A model generated the notes under the pieces. That model was not told where the DNA came from, did not search any database, and was given only the letters and a program-made list of their open reading frames with translations. Below, in pieces: positions 49,398-60,229 of a stretch of DNA of 64,000 nt (position 1 is the stretch's first letter; each line of letters opens with the position of its first letter). The stretch comes from Prinsepia uniflora (Eukaryota; Streptophyta; Magnoliopsida; Rosales; Rosaceae): the NCBI GenBank assembly GCA_032719365.1, contig CM064872.1, positions 22,669,758 to 22,733,757 on the forward strand, read 5' to 3'. A program made the translations under genes and the position numbers.

Positions 49398-51756
49398 TCA
49401 TCGCTGTTGTGCGCTGAAGAGAGCTTTACTGATAATGCTGGTAGCCTCAATATAGCGATCCATACATCTAGAGATGCAACTACTCTCGCTCCCGCCTAGA
49501 CTTGTCCCTGGTTTTCGGATGCACTTGTCAAAGCACTTTGATCTCAGGGTCTGTCACAAATGAAAATCGATTAGGAAGAAGAAAATGAAGAAAAAGATTG
49601 GAGGTAGTCGAATATGCAGACAAAAATGGAGTGGAATCTACAAAGATTCACATCTGATGCCATCACAATATTTAAAAAAATGAAAGGACCTGAAACGGGT
49701 CGAACCTCTAAGTATATGCATACAAATACCAAGATAACAGAAATATTGGTAAATACATTCACCTGAGTCATCAACACTGTATACGTAGGAGAAAATTCAC
49801 ATTCAGTTCAGTAGGGGATTGCCCCACTAAGATTCTAAGTGATTTTAAAGTGCATATTCAACATTTTGAAACTTTTCTTAAGGCAAGTTCGCATGAGTGG
49901 GTAACTCATATTAAATCATAAAACCCTCAAACATAGACATACATACACACATGCGATATGTATGCTGCACAAGTGCGTATCCCCACTCCCCAATAGCTCA
50001 TCACCTAGGGCATCTCCAACCATGGGCTATAAAGCCAAATTCTAGGAAAATTTGGTAGAAAATGATCTTCAACAAGGCCAAGGGCCATGGACAACTTTTG
50101 GTCCAGGGCCAAGGACCAAACATTTTCTCAAATTTGCCAAAAATTTAGGAAACTTCCTGATTCTTAAATATGTAGTGGGGCCCAATCTTATCACATAATT
50201 TTTTTTCTCACTTCAAATCTTATCACACAATTATTTTCCCTAACAATATAATTTGTTCAAAAATATTATATTAGTTTAATTACATTAAATTTAGTAAACA
50301 TTATATTAGTTTAATTAAATTATTTTAGTTTAATTATTTTAATTAAATTATTTTAGTTTAATTATTTTAATTAAATTATTTATTTCAAAAATATAGATTA
50401 GTTGATTCTCCCATAACCATATATTTTGTTCAAAAATGTTATATTAGCTTAAAATGTTATATTAGTTTAAAACATATAGAAATACTAATAAACTGTTGAA
50501 ATAGTAATGGTATAACATAAATGGCTGGAGATGGTAAAATATAGCCATGCACTATTCATTAAAAACCTATTATTTTTTAGGGCTAAATTTTGGCATAGCC
50601 CTCAAAATTTAGGACATGATTGAAGATGCGTCAATTTCCTACTTGAAAATTTAATTAACTTGAAATGTTTGCTAAACCTTGGTTCTTCCATTACCATGCA
50701 TCACCTAAGTAGCCAAGAGCTCTCACCAAGAGAAACTCAAGAGGTTACTCTAACATTGATATTGTGTTTCAATCCACTGAACAAAAGCATACGATTTATG
50801 TCCAAGATATAGGAATTAGAAGAAAGACAGACGCAATTCTATTGGATTCAGTCAATAAATAGTTTTTCTTTTTTCGACAAATACTAAGTCTAAATGTTTA
50901 TAAAATATTGTTACCTACTGCCTCTCTACCACGCATAGCCCAAGTAGCCAAGAGACCTCACTGAAAGAAAATCAAGAGGCTAATCTAACAATTGTTGTAG
51001 TGTTCAATTCATTGAACAGCAGCATATATATTACTGCAAAAGTCTCTTCTCCAATAAAAAGCTAAATTGGAAAGATCAAACTTTCAACATATAAGAATCA
51101 GAAGAAACATAGGCATACTTGTACTTGATTCACTAAAGATTTTTCTCTTCTGATCACAGAAGATTGCTCCCAATGACTAAGATTAAAAGAACAGACCTTT
51201 ATACCTGAAAACCTCAATAAGTTCAAAATCAGCTTCATATAGACACAGAACGTATACGAAGTAGCCAATTAGGTATTCACAAACAAACTACAACCAAAAA
51301 ATTAAAAGAAGGCCAGGCATCTAATTGCAAGTCCTAAACAATTGATCCATGACAATTTGGAAAATTACTAGCATTAAAGGAACAAACTTTCATATTTCAT
51401 ACCTCGACAATTTCAAAACAGACATGAATTAATATTTATGCATTGAATACATCAAATCATTTAACCAACAAACAATTCAAGATTCAAATCCCGGAATTCT
51501 ATTACAAGACTTGAACAACTGAACCCGAAAATCAATAAATTTATGGAATACCCAATTCAAAGGTAAATATCTACATATGCAAAATAAACTAAATACAGTA
51601 ATGAATACAAGAAATCCATGAATGGAAAGAGGGAGAAAGTACCTCGAGGAACTCTTCGGCATAAGCCTGAGCCAACTGGTTCTTAAGCTGGTCCTTGAAA
51701 ACCTCAGGGCTGAATGAGGATTGAGATCCGCTTGATGGTGATGAAAATGAGTCCAT
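49398..51756 (-). CDS. TIM13: TIM13, small Tim chaperone of the mitochondrial intermembrane space (two exons)
   Basis: The coding exons are 51643-51756 (38 codons, starting MDSFSSPSSGS and ending AYAEEFLE) and 49398-49550 (50 codons plus stop, starting TLRSKCFDKC and ending ALFSAQQR). The total of 88 residues is the usual plant Tim13 length. The splice donor is GAG|GTACTT and the acceptor GACAG|ACC, phase 0, around a 2.1-kb intron. The twin CX3C motif is intact (KCFDKC and SCISRC, 15 residues apart in the family style), giving the two disulfides of small Tim proteins. The protein works as a Tim8-Tim13 hexamer that escorts hydrophobic precursors to the TIM22 and SAM complexes. The gene lies outside the LTR nest and appears intact; its 5'UTR and promoter above 51756 show no clear TATA box. 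Confidence 0.92.
50008..50632. mobile_element. MITE-like insertion within the TIM13 intron
   Basis: The ends are imperfect inverted repeats: GGGCATCTCCAACCATG on the left and GACGCATCTTCAATCATG read from the right. The 625-bp body is AT-rich with repeated TTTAGTTTAATTA-type blocks and no open frame. No convincing target duplication was seen, so the superfamily is not assigned. GGGCATCTCCAACC ends are common on plant non-autonomous elements. Confidence 0.5.
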
Positions 51757-52083
51757 GGTTGATTTACCACTTTTTCTTTTGCTTGAAGTAAAGAAGCAGT
51801 CTTGTCCTCTCCGGCCTCCACTACCCAGTCCACAGAGATAACTTTCTTCTAAAACCCTACACAAACTCCTACTTGCCTCTCTTTTGACTTGTCCCCGATT
51901 TGTGAGGTAGGAATAGAGACGCAGTTTTGGAGCTTGGGCCCACGCTGTGTTAACTTCTTCTTCAAGTCCACCATTCATATGTAGGCCTGCACGGGCATTG
52001 AAGATATTAGAGCCCAGTCGAGGTCTGATTTTTCGAGGAATCCTATGGACACCCAAACTTATTATTTGGATACCCAGGCCCAA

Positions 52084-54139
52084 GTTTTGTCGATAATAAT
52101 TAGGCCATGTTTAATATTATTTTTTTTCCTTTAAAAAGTTATTTTATATTAAAATGAAACATGGTAAAAGTATTTGATAAAAATAAGAAATCTTATTTTT
52201 CTTTTTTTTTGGAAAAAAAAATACACCTTTAACAACAATTTTAAGAACGAAATCGATAATTAGGATTAACGTGAGAGAACATTACTCCAATTTTTCTTTA
52301 TGTTTATTTCAAAGATTTTAAGTAATAGAGGAACATGTCAAGGGTAAGTAATTAATTCTGACTTTTCTATACAGGGCTATGGATCTACATCTTTCCCTAC
52401 AGCCCTAGGGTTGTGTCTCAATTTCTTGTGCATGAAATATAAGAGCCTAATAGTTGCTATGGAAATTTATGTTGGTCTAATTCCACGGCTTATGACGAAA
52501 AGTGAGACGGCATGGTGTAAAGTGAAGATTGAGGGAAGTAGAAAAAAAAATTCCCTTGTATGGTATTATAACGATGTAACCCAAGCAACAAAAAACTGTA
52601 GTATACATAAGTGCTTGAGTGTTGAGGAACAATAATAAATTTCTTGTTTTATTCAAAAGATTTGATCTTTTGAATATAGTGACTTATCCAATTTAATGTT
52701 AGTTACCAAATAAGGTGAAATGGATATTTAAAGGTACAAAAAATAGACGTTTTTATTTTTCTACTTTAAATTAATCTAAATTCAAAACATATTCGAATAC
52801 GTAAATAAAATTCTTCTCCATTGTGTAATAAAAGTCTATGAGTTTTGGAATTCAGCTCTTATAATGTACAAAATCGTACTGTAATCAAGGATTGAAATAT
52901 CAATATCGACGGTTATATCAATAGTCAAATTTACGGATATCTCACCCCAAATATCGATATCGTTTACAGTCAACAAAAATGACAAAAATTCGATCTAAAA
53001 ATTGGAAATTTGAAATAAAACTTTGGAAAAAACTTAAGTACCCAATAATGGTTATATATAACTAATAAAAATGAGAAAATAACTTTGATATAATAAATAT
53101 ATGATGAATAATACGATATAATAGGGTCCTGCTGATTACTAATAATATAAAATTTTAAACATAAACATAAATTGAAGTGAATTACTATAATTGAATGTTA
53201 ATATAGTTAAAACATAAAAATAAGCATAATAATGAAGTTTACATTAAAATATAGTAGGCAACAAGTGGATCTTTAAGCTAAAACGGCATGCAGATGGTAG
53301 CATTGCACGACACAAAGCTAGGCTGGTGGCTCAAGGGTTCAGTAATAATTTAGAAAATCAGGGAATTTGTATTTACATAATAATTTAGAAAACATTGGAC
53401 ATTAATTAGTGAAAATTAGATGTAAAATGAATTCTTATTAATCGTATGCTCATTTCATATTTTTCTAAAATCCATTAATATTCAAATTAACCATTCAAAT
53501 AACTTTCTTCAATTCAGAATAAGCTACTTGAATTGAATTCAACATAATTTGTTTCGATTCAACATAATTTGCTTCAAATTAACCATCTCTACTCTACGAA
53601 TCCTTCTATTCAATATAATTTGCTTCAAAAATTCATTAATATTCAAATTAACCATATAATTATATTCCCAATTTTTTTTATATCAAATACTAATTTAAAT
53701 ATAAAACATATTATATTAGATATTCAGAAATGTGCTCATATGGTATCCAATTAATTTCAAAGTTATACCATTAAACTCAAAAATAAAAATAAAAAATATT
53801 TCATGTTGGACGGACGACCATCGGACACTGCATGTGTCGGTGATAGCCTCTGCGCGTGGTAGCCACATGCTTGCACAGTGGTCGTCCCATACCTCGAGTC
53901 GGGTCTGCGATTCGGATTTCGGACTTGGTGGCATGACCTGACTAGTTTACGGTCATTTTACGTCTGATTTTCATCAAATTTAGCCCTATCTCAAACATTT
54001 TAAGTAAATAATGAGATCTATGGGCTTAAAACAAGAAGGAAGGTAGTAATTTCGCTCAATATCCCCCCTTTTATGTGCTGCCGATCAATTTTAACGAAAT
54101 TTCGTCGATAAAGGTCGATATTCATCCATGGTTATGCTA
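52084..54139. other. AT-rich intergenic stretch between TIM13 and the COMT relic
   Basis: I see no gene. It has many short TA-rich and ATTAAT runs; the open frame at 52411-52635 has no domain or splice context. At about 53800-54060 a GC-richer block with TTTACGGTCATTTTACG and CGAGTCGGGTCTGCG has a flavour of the LTR superfamily, but I could not align it. Confidence 0.4.
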
Positions 54140-55434
54140 TGCAGCTAGCAAGCCTCTCACTATTGCCTATGGTGCTCAAAGAAGCCATAGAACTTCGGGC
54201 CTTGACATAATAGCTGACCCTCAAGCTTTGATTTCACCTTCCCAAATAGCATTTCACCTTCCCTCTCTCAACAAACCCGGATGCCGATCTGGTTCTTGAT
54301 CGTATGCTTCGCCTTCTTTCGGCTTATTCTGTTCTCACTTGCTCTGTTACCACAGATCAAACTGATGGGAAAGCTCTTAGGCTTTATGGGTTGTCAGCAG
54401 TCTCCAAATACTTCATCAAGAATGAGGATGGTGTGTCATTGGCACCTCTACTTAATTTGTGCAATGACAAGTTCATCATAGATAGCTGGTACTAGCAAAT
54501 TTGATCATTTTCTTCTAAAATCCACAGTAGTTTGACACTAGTAAAAACTTTTCCTTCAGTGTTTTTAATGAGTAATCTCCGCATATGTATTAGATCGTTA
54601 TGTGCCAGTAAGGAGCCAAGTAACCTGGTTCTTTCCAACGTTATTTATCTAAGAAATCTATGTCACTTGAATGATGCATTTGTAGAAGGAGGGCTTCCAT
54701 TTAGCAAGGGCTATGGAATGAATATGGTGGAGCACATTGGGAAGGATGCTAGATTTGGTGCAGTATTCAAGGAGTCAATGAAAGAGTTTAATCCCATTTT
54801 CATGAAGAAGATTTTGGAGACTTACGAGGGATTTGAAGGCCTAAACACATTGGTGGATGTGGGTGGTGGTGATGACACTAATCTGAACATGATCATCTCC
54901 AAACACCCTTCCATCAAGGGCATCAACTATGATTTGACCTCTATCGTAGAGAAGTCCCCCTCCCCCTCCTATCCTTCAGGCATAGAGCTTATAGCCTGAG
55001 ATATTTTCAAAAGGATTCCGAAAGGAGATGCCATTTTCATGAAGGTGAGGGTTTTCGTAGGAGTTCAAATGTTCTTACTGGCAAACCCTGAATTTGAAAG
55101 CATACTAATGTCAAATGATCTCATTTACAGTGGATACTTCCATGGTTGGGAGGACGAACATTGCTTGACGATACTGAAGAATTGCTACCAGGCCTTGCCG
55201 GAGCATGGGAAAGTGATAGTGGTGGATATGGTGATAACGGAATCCCCTGAAACGAGCCTTTCTTCTAAAAGCTTGTTTCAGTTTGATGTTTACCTGATGA
55301 ACACAAATTTAACGGGGAAGGAGAGGACAGCGAAGGAGTTAGAAAGGTCGGCAAAACAAGCAGGGTTTTCAAGCATTCGAGTGGCATGCTCTGCCTTCAC
55401 CTTTTCAGTCGTCGAGCTTTTCAAAAGCTTGTAA
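54140..55434 (+). pseudogene. Caffeic acid O-methyltransferase-like pseudogene (COMT family)
   Basis: Family pieces appear in order: MQLASLSLLPMVLKEAIEL (about 54142-54200), ISPSQIAFHLPS, then MLRLLSAYSVLT, AFVEGGLPFSKGYGMN, the SAM-binding LVDVGGG at about 54850, then HGWEDEHC with the catalytic His, and GKVIVVDMV. Breaks seen are: a frame change in the ELGLDIIA region (about 54198); a one-base shift before the LDRML motif (about 54275); no AG acceptor where intron 1 should end; a TGA replacing a conserved Gly at 54997-54999; and a one-base shift just after the 86-bp second intron (55045-55130). The normal N-terminus is missing. The living enzyme would methylate phenolic hydroxyls in lignin synthesis; this copy cannot. 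It converges on the zinc transporter, 156 bp away. Confidence 0.85.
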
Positions 55435-55590
55435 TATGTTCAATAAGAAAAGATTGAGAGAAATGTATTAAGATCACATCAAAGTGATGGTAGATTATGA
55501 TCTTTCAACTGTGGCAAAGAATTGAAAGCCTTAAAAACACTCAACTGACCTAACTACAAACGATGAAAAGCCGACTCTCTTCTCTCTGGA

Positions 55591-56246
55591 TCACTGACGC
55601 TCTATCTGAATGGTTACATGACTGATATTGTACTCTCTCCTGATATAGTCTATGACCTTTTCAAGTACCAAGTCGGCATTAGCATCAGGCTTCACGATCA
55701 CATGGCAAGCCATTAACACCTTCCCAACAGTAATGGCCCAAATGTGCAGCTCATGAATGGCAACTACCTCCTCCATCTCACAGACGCCTTTCTCGATCTT
55801 TGTGGCATCAATCTCCCTGGGAGTGCTTTCCATAAGAACCTCCAAAATGTTCCTCAGCATCCTAATTGTTGTCGCCAGTACAATCAATGAAAAGATGAGA
55901 GTGCATATCAGATCAATAATCTTCCATTTGGGCTTGTACCATATAACAGCTCCACCAATCATCACTCCAATACTCTGAATGGAGTCCCCAAGTACATGAA
56001 GATATGCCCCCTGTAGGTTGATGTTTCGTGGCTTCTTCTTTTGAACTTCCTTCTTTTCATTTTCAGAGCTAGACTTGAGGAGTGGTTGCCTATGATCATC
56101 GTGAGTGGAGTGCACGTGCTCATGTTTATGGTGGTCACGATGATGCGAATGTGTGGTCACAGTAATCCCATGATTATGAGTATCATCATGATCACCCTCA
56201 TTATTATTATGATGATGGTCACTATGACCATGTTCATGCTCATGCT

Positions 56247-56328
<82 letters not shown>

Positions 56329-56889
56329 ATCATGCCCATGATCATGACCCAATAAGAGTGCCATAGCAATGTTCACGACTAAACCAAATGCAGAAACAGC
56401 AAACATGAGACGGCCCTGAACTTCACCGGTTTCATGGATAAGTCTAGCAATGGCCTCATAAACAAGGATTCCAGCAAGAAGCCATATCATCTGGATGGAA
56501 ACAAGAGCACCTAGTATTTCAATCCTGAAGAAACCATAAGACTGACGAGGCGTTGCCTCCCATCCTGCTGCCCAGAGCGAGAACAGAGAAATTGCGAATG
56601 CTGCAACATCCGAAAGTAAATGAGCTGCATCAGTCAGAATTGCAAGACTGTTGGCTTTGATTCCTCCAACAACTTCCACAGTCATGAAAATTATACAGAG
56701 GACAACTGCTATCAAAAGCTTCCGCATGGATGCCGACCGTTCCTGTGCATCTTTGGAGCTGGCCTTAGCATCTGAAAACCCGCATGGTGCATCCCCACAA
56801 ACCTTGCTTCCAACCAAGCTTGACTGTAAGGTTGGCACATCTCCACTCACTTCAATTATATGCCCGTGTCCAGATTGTTGCACTGCCAT
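55591..56889 (-). CDS. MTP1: Metal tolerance protein 1-like vacuolar zinc transporter (CDF family)
   Basis: An uninterrupted 432-residue frame has the Zn-CDF layout of plant MTP1-MTP4: N-terminal Cys pair region (CGDAPC, about 31-36), TM1 about 57-75, and TM2 with the zinc-site motif HLLSD (His90, Asp94). TM3 and TM4 span about 120-180, followed by a very long His-rich cytosolic loop of about 181-270. TM5 has HVLGD (His298, Asp302), TM6 is at about 325-343, and there is a C-terminal cytosolic domain with HELHIW. Such proteins exchange cytosolic Zn2+ for protons at the tonoplast and give zinc tolerance. The start ATG follows directly on a TTTCAG acceptor, so the whole coding region is one exon behind a 5'UTR intron. 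The His loop contains an unusually pure run of alternating Gly-His. MTP1 is the best assignment; a close paralogue cannot be excluded. Confidence 0.92.
56235..56340 (-). repeat. Hexanucleotide array coding the Gly-His run of the zinc transporter
   Basis: On the plus strand this is an array of CCATGC units, on the coding strand GCATGG, giving alternating His and Gly codons almost without interruption. It is in frame and a multiple of six, so length changes would keep the protein readable. It sits in the His-rich zinc-sensing loop. Confidence 0.8.
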
Positions 56890-58062
56890 CTGAAACGCAA
56901 CAAGAAATTATAGATGTGCCTAATTCAATTTTGTCAAATACGACCATTAAAACCACACAGTAATCAAGAACAAACAAACCTGAGAAAAATAATAGTGGAA
57001 AAAGACAACATCAACTAAGTGAATCAGAAGCAAAACAACCAAGACAGAAAGAAAACAGGAAAATCAACCAGCATCTGATTGGATGGCATGAAATCAAAAG
57101 GAGCAAACTAAAAAAAAATTCTTTTGGCACCTCCCTTACTATTTTATCTTTATAACAATGCACAATCCAATATTTGGCCGATTATCCTTCAGATATCAAT
57201 TCTGAACTAGAACCAGCTCAGATTTGTCCAAACAGGTTAGCTGAGATTAGAAACAGCACCTACAAATACAAATTTTTTGCTCTGATCGATGTATGTACAT
57301 AATCCCAGAACTCCAAACAATTGGAGGGACTAAGGTGCTGGAAATTTATATCTAGTATCATCTTCCGAAGGAATAGGAGTTAGAGCCCTTTATACCAATC
57401 ACCATGACCCTTTTGATGATAAAAGGTGTGAAAACAAAAAGTATAAATTCGAACAGAACACTTACTCCTCTACATGCAGCAACAGCCACAGCAGTAAAAT
57501 TCAGAGGAGATATGTATGAATAAAATGAAAAAAAAAAAAAATCAGAGGCTTACATGAAAATAAAAAGGATGAGAATGCACAATTTATGGTCAGGAACTTA
57601 CATCAACCAAAGAACTAATTTTGAGAAAACAGATAAAAGCAATCAACAAAGAATTCACACCTTAACCAGAGCATATGTTGATAAATCACAGAAACAAAGA
57701 TGAAAAGCATTATGAGATACAAACCTATGAAATTTATCCATCGAAAAAAACTACCAAACAAGAAATCTTTATACTCGTGTGTAACCGTTTGATGTAATCC
57801 CCATTACGAAACAAAAGTCACGAGACCCAGCAAGCAATAATATCACGTAAACTGAGCAGAAAACAGGGCAAAATCCAAAATAGCAACGGAAAGTACCCAG
57901 AAAAGATAACATAATAAACTCACTTTCCCTCCCGTTCAGGATCTGGGTAATCGAAAAGGCATTGGCTTTATTAATTCCAGCACAGAAAATCAGAACTTCA
58001 AATATTACAATGAATCTAAAGATAGAGAGAGAAAAAAATAAAAGGGAAAAATATAGAGATAC
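56890..58062 (-). other. 5'UTR intron of the zinc transporter gene
   Basis: On the minus strand the donor is CACAG|GTATCT at 58062 and the acceptor is TTTCAG|ATG ending at 56890. The 1.17-kb spacer is AT-rich with poly-A runs (57524-57540 on the plus strand) and has no open frame or element. 5'UTR introns are common in highly expressed plant genes. The splice pair is inferred from consensus only. Confidence 0.6.
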
Positions 58063-58160
58063 CTGTGAATGCAGAATTGCCCTGAAGAAGGTGAAGCAGA
58101 AAAATAGAGACTGATCTTCGGTTTTATTTGATTTGAGCTACAAAACAATGGTGGTGGTCC
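58063..58160 (-). other. Probable 5'UTR exon of the zinc transporter gene
   Basis: A pyrimidine-poor leader ends at the CACAG donor at 58063. The upper limit is set only by the TATA box about 30 bp further up. Confidence 0.5.
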
Positions 58161-58186
58161 TTAGGTTCTCTCAGGATAAATTACAT

Positions 58187-58200
58187 GAATATATTTATAG
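58187..58200 (-). promoter_or_regulatory. TATA box of the zinc transporter gene
   Basis: On the minus strand it reads CTATAAATATATTC, a strong plant TATA box, about 30 bp above the inferred transcript start near 58160. Confidence 0.55.
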
Positions 58201-59516
58201 AAACAGCGGTGCAAAATTACTGGCCAAAATCCCTAATTTCACGTCCAGATGGCAGAAGGCAGAAGGCAGAAGGTGGTAGACTCGGAGTCTCTAGGGTTGT
58301 GCAATTTTGGCCTGAAGGACATTGCTGCCCTTATGATCATTGGTTTTGCTTGTTTGTTAGCGAATCAATGACAATTAAGGATTCGGATTATTTACCTTTA
58401 CATGCCCCTTTTGCCTTTTGGGCCGCCAATCCTCGGATTGGTTTTTTTGGTATTTTGATCCAAGAGTGTCCAGTCGTCGTCTTCTTAATTATATTTACTA
58501 ATCCACTCCGCATACAATAAAATGAATCAGAATCCTAATTGAATACCAATTACTTTTTTGGACAAAAGGCTCTGCATTTAGTTCTTTTTGTTTTTAGATG
58601 GATTCCTTTAAATCTGAATTTTTATTAGAAGCTGATTTTGACCCTTTATAAGTTATTTAGTATATTTCACTTTGTTAGTTTAATATTTGTTTTTAATGAA
58701 TTCCCGCACGGTTCAGAGAGCACTGAATTAGAATGAGAGGTTCACTGTCATATCATTAGATGCAAGGGGAGCTTGCTCCATTTGCAAATGAGTCTAACTC
58801 CTAATTCACTTCTGACCATCAAACTTCCAAATTTATCTTCTTCTTCTTTTTTAAATTGAATGTACTTTATTTTTATTTTTTTATTTGTGTAAAATATTTG
58901 GATTTTTTATTTTGATGTGTGCTATTAAATAACAATAGTTAATATTAAATAATTATAATTTGAGATGAATAAGTAAATAATGTAAAATAATAAAAAATAC
59001 ATTTATGCGGGAAAAAAAAAAGTAAAGGAAAACTCTTCACTTCGTCTTCCTCCGCATTTACATCTCATGGAACTGCTTCCATGACTTCTTAAAAGAAAAA
59101 AAAGTTTATTTCCTCCCATTATTTCAAAGCGATTTTTGTCAAATAATTGGTAGAGTACCAAAATCAATTATCTTTTTATTTTAATTTAATAGTTTAAAGG
59201 TAACATGTCAACAAGATTTAAAATTAATTTATTTGTTCCATTTTATTTTTTTAACCATTTTTATATTATTTTCAATATAAATTTTCATCTAAATTAAAAA
59301 AATTAATAACATCATCTTCATCATCATAATCATCATCATCTCCAACTATCTTTGTCCAAAAAAAAATCTCCAAACTATCTGGCTTCTTCTATGTTTCTTC
59401 TCCACATCCGATTGTCGACTACCACCACTATTAAACTTTACTTTTTTCCTCTTTCTTTCGATTGATGTATTTGAATTTAGAAAAGTCGAATTATGGGCGT
59501 AATATTAAGGAAGGAG
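58201..59516. other. Intergenic stretch upstream of the zinc transporter
   Basis: It holds a short GGCAGAA triplication (about 58251-58272), AT-rich sequence and an ATC-rich microsatellite at about 59310-59342. The open frame at 58185-58520 overlaps the promoter and has no domain. No gene is called. Confidence 0.45.
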
Positions 59517-59534
59517 GGGATTGCTTTGGGTGTT
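59517..59534. repeat. Left target duplication of the truncated LINE
   Basis: GGGATTGCTTTGGGTGTT, identical to 60041-60058; the next bases are the poly-T. Confidence 0.8.
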
Positions 59535-60040
59535 TTTTTTTTTTGTTCAAAGCTCAAAGAGCAGGAGGAAACAGCAAGAAACACAACAAAGACCCCTACA
59601 AGACCAAGAGAAGCAAGAAAGCTAAAGAGATAACTAAAAAGGAGCAAAGCGACACCACTGTCCAATCGGACAACTAGGGTTCACCAGTAGGCGGGGGGCA
59701 GAGGAGGCCATCCCGAGACAACACATGCACTAGGGCAGATGGGGGGCGGTCAATCCAGACCTCCCGGCACATCAATCGTTGTGCATATGACGCAAAGGCA
59801 TCCGCTGCCGAATTTGCGGAACGAGGGACCCAGGAAAAGACCACAGAGTTAAACTTGTCACAAGCAGCCCTAATACGGCGAAGAATAGGGAAGATTTCCC
59901 ACCTTCCTTTCTGGATTGAACCTCGAACCGCCCTCACAAGCTCCTGCGAATCAGACTCCAAAATAACATTGATAAACCTCCCGAGCTGCCAGTTCAGCCC
60001 CATCAAGCATTGCCCAGGCCTCCGCCTCAAAGATCGAACT
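59535..60040 (-). mobile_element. 5'-truncated LINE (L1-type) insertion, minus strand
   Basis: The segment opens with a poly-T run (the poly-A tail of a minus-strand copy) and is bounded by an 18-bp direct repeat GGGATTGCTTTGGGTGTT (59517-59534 and 60041-60058). That pattern is the mark of target-primed reverse transcription. The minus frame (59674-60030) encodes the end of a plant-LINE RNase H domain: NVILESDSQELV with the Asp-bearing strand, and WVPRSANSAADA with the last catalytic Asp. Only about 0.5 kb of a 5-7 kb element was copied. Confidence 0.85.
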
Positions 60041-60058
60041 GGGATTGCTTTGGGTGTT
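60041..60058. repeat. Right target duplication of the truncated LINE
   Basis: GGGATTGCTTTGGGTGTT, identical to 59517-59534. Confidence 0.8.
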
Positions 60059-60229
60059 AGGTACGAAGAAATGAAAAGGGCAATTAAATAATATCCATTT
60101 CATTCATAATTTCATATCCAAGTACAAGCAAAAGTGTGAATACACATAGACGGAGAAACTAAATAAAGACGTGTCAATAGCCCGCCCCATTGTCAATCTG
60201 GTTAGTTCTAGAACCAAATTATTGATGTA

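Noticed and set aside
51477..52083. Minus-strand frames of 118 and 164 codons
   Set aside because: They are read-through of TIM13 exon 1 into its intron or out of its 5' leader; only 51643-51756 is coding and it continues at 49550.
56041..56369. Open frames with Met-Pro or Met-Gly runs opposite the zinc transporter
   Set aside because: They are out-of-frame or antisense readings of the Gly-His microsatellite of the real gene.
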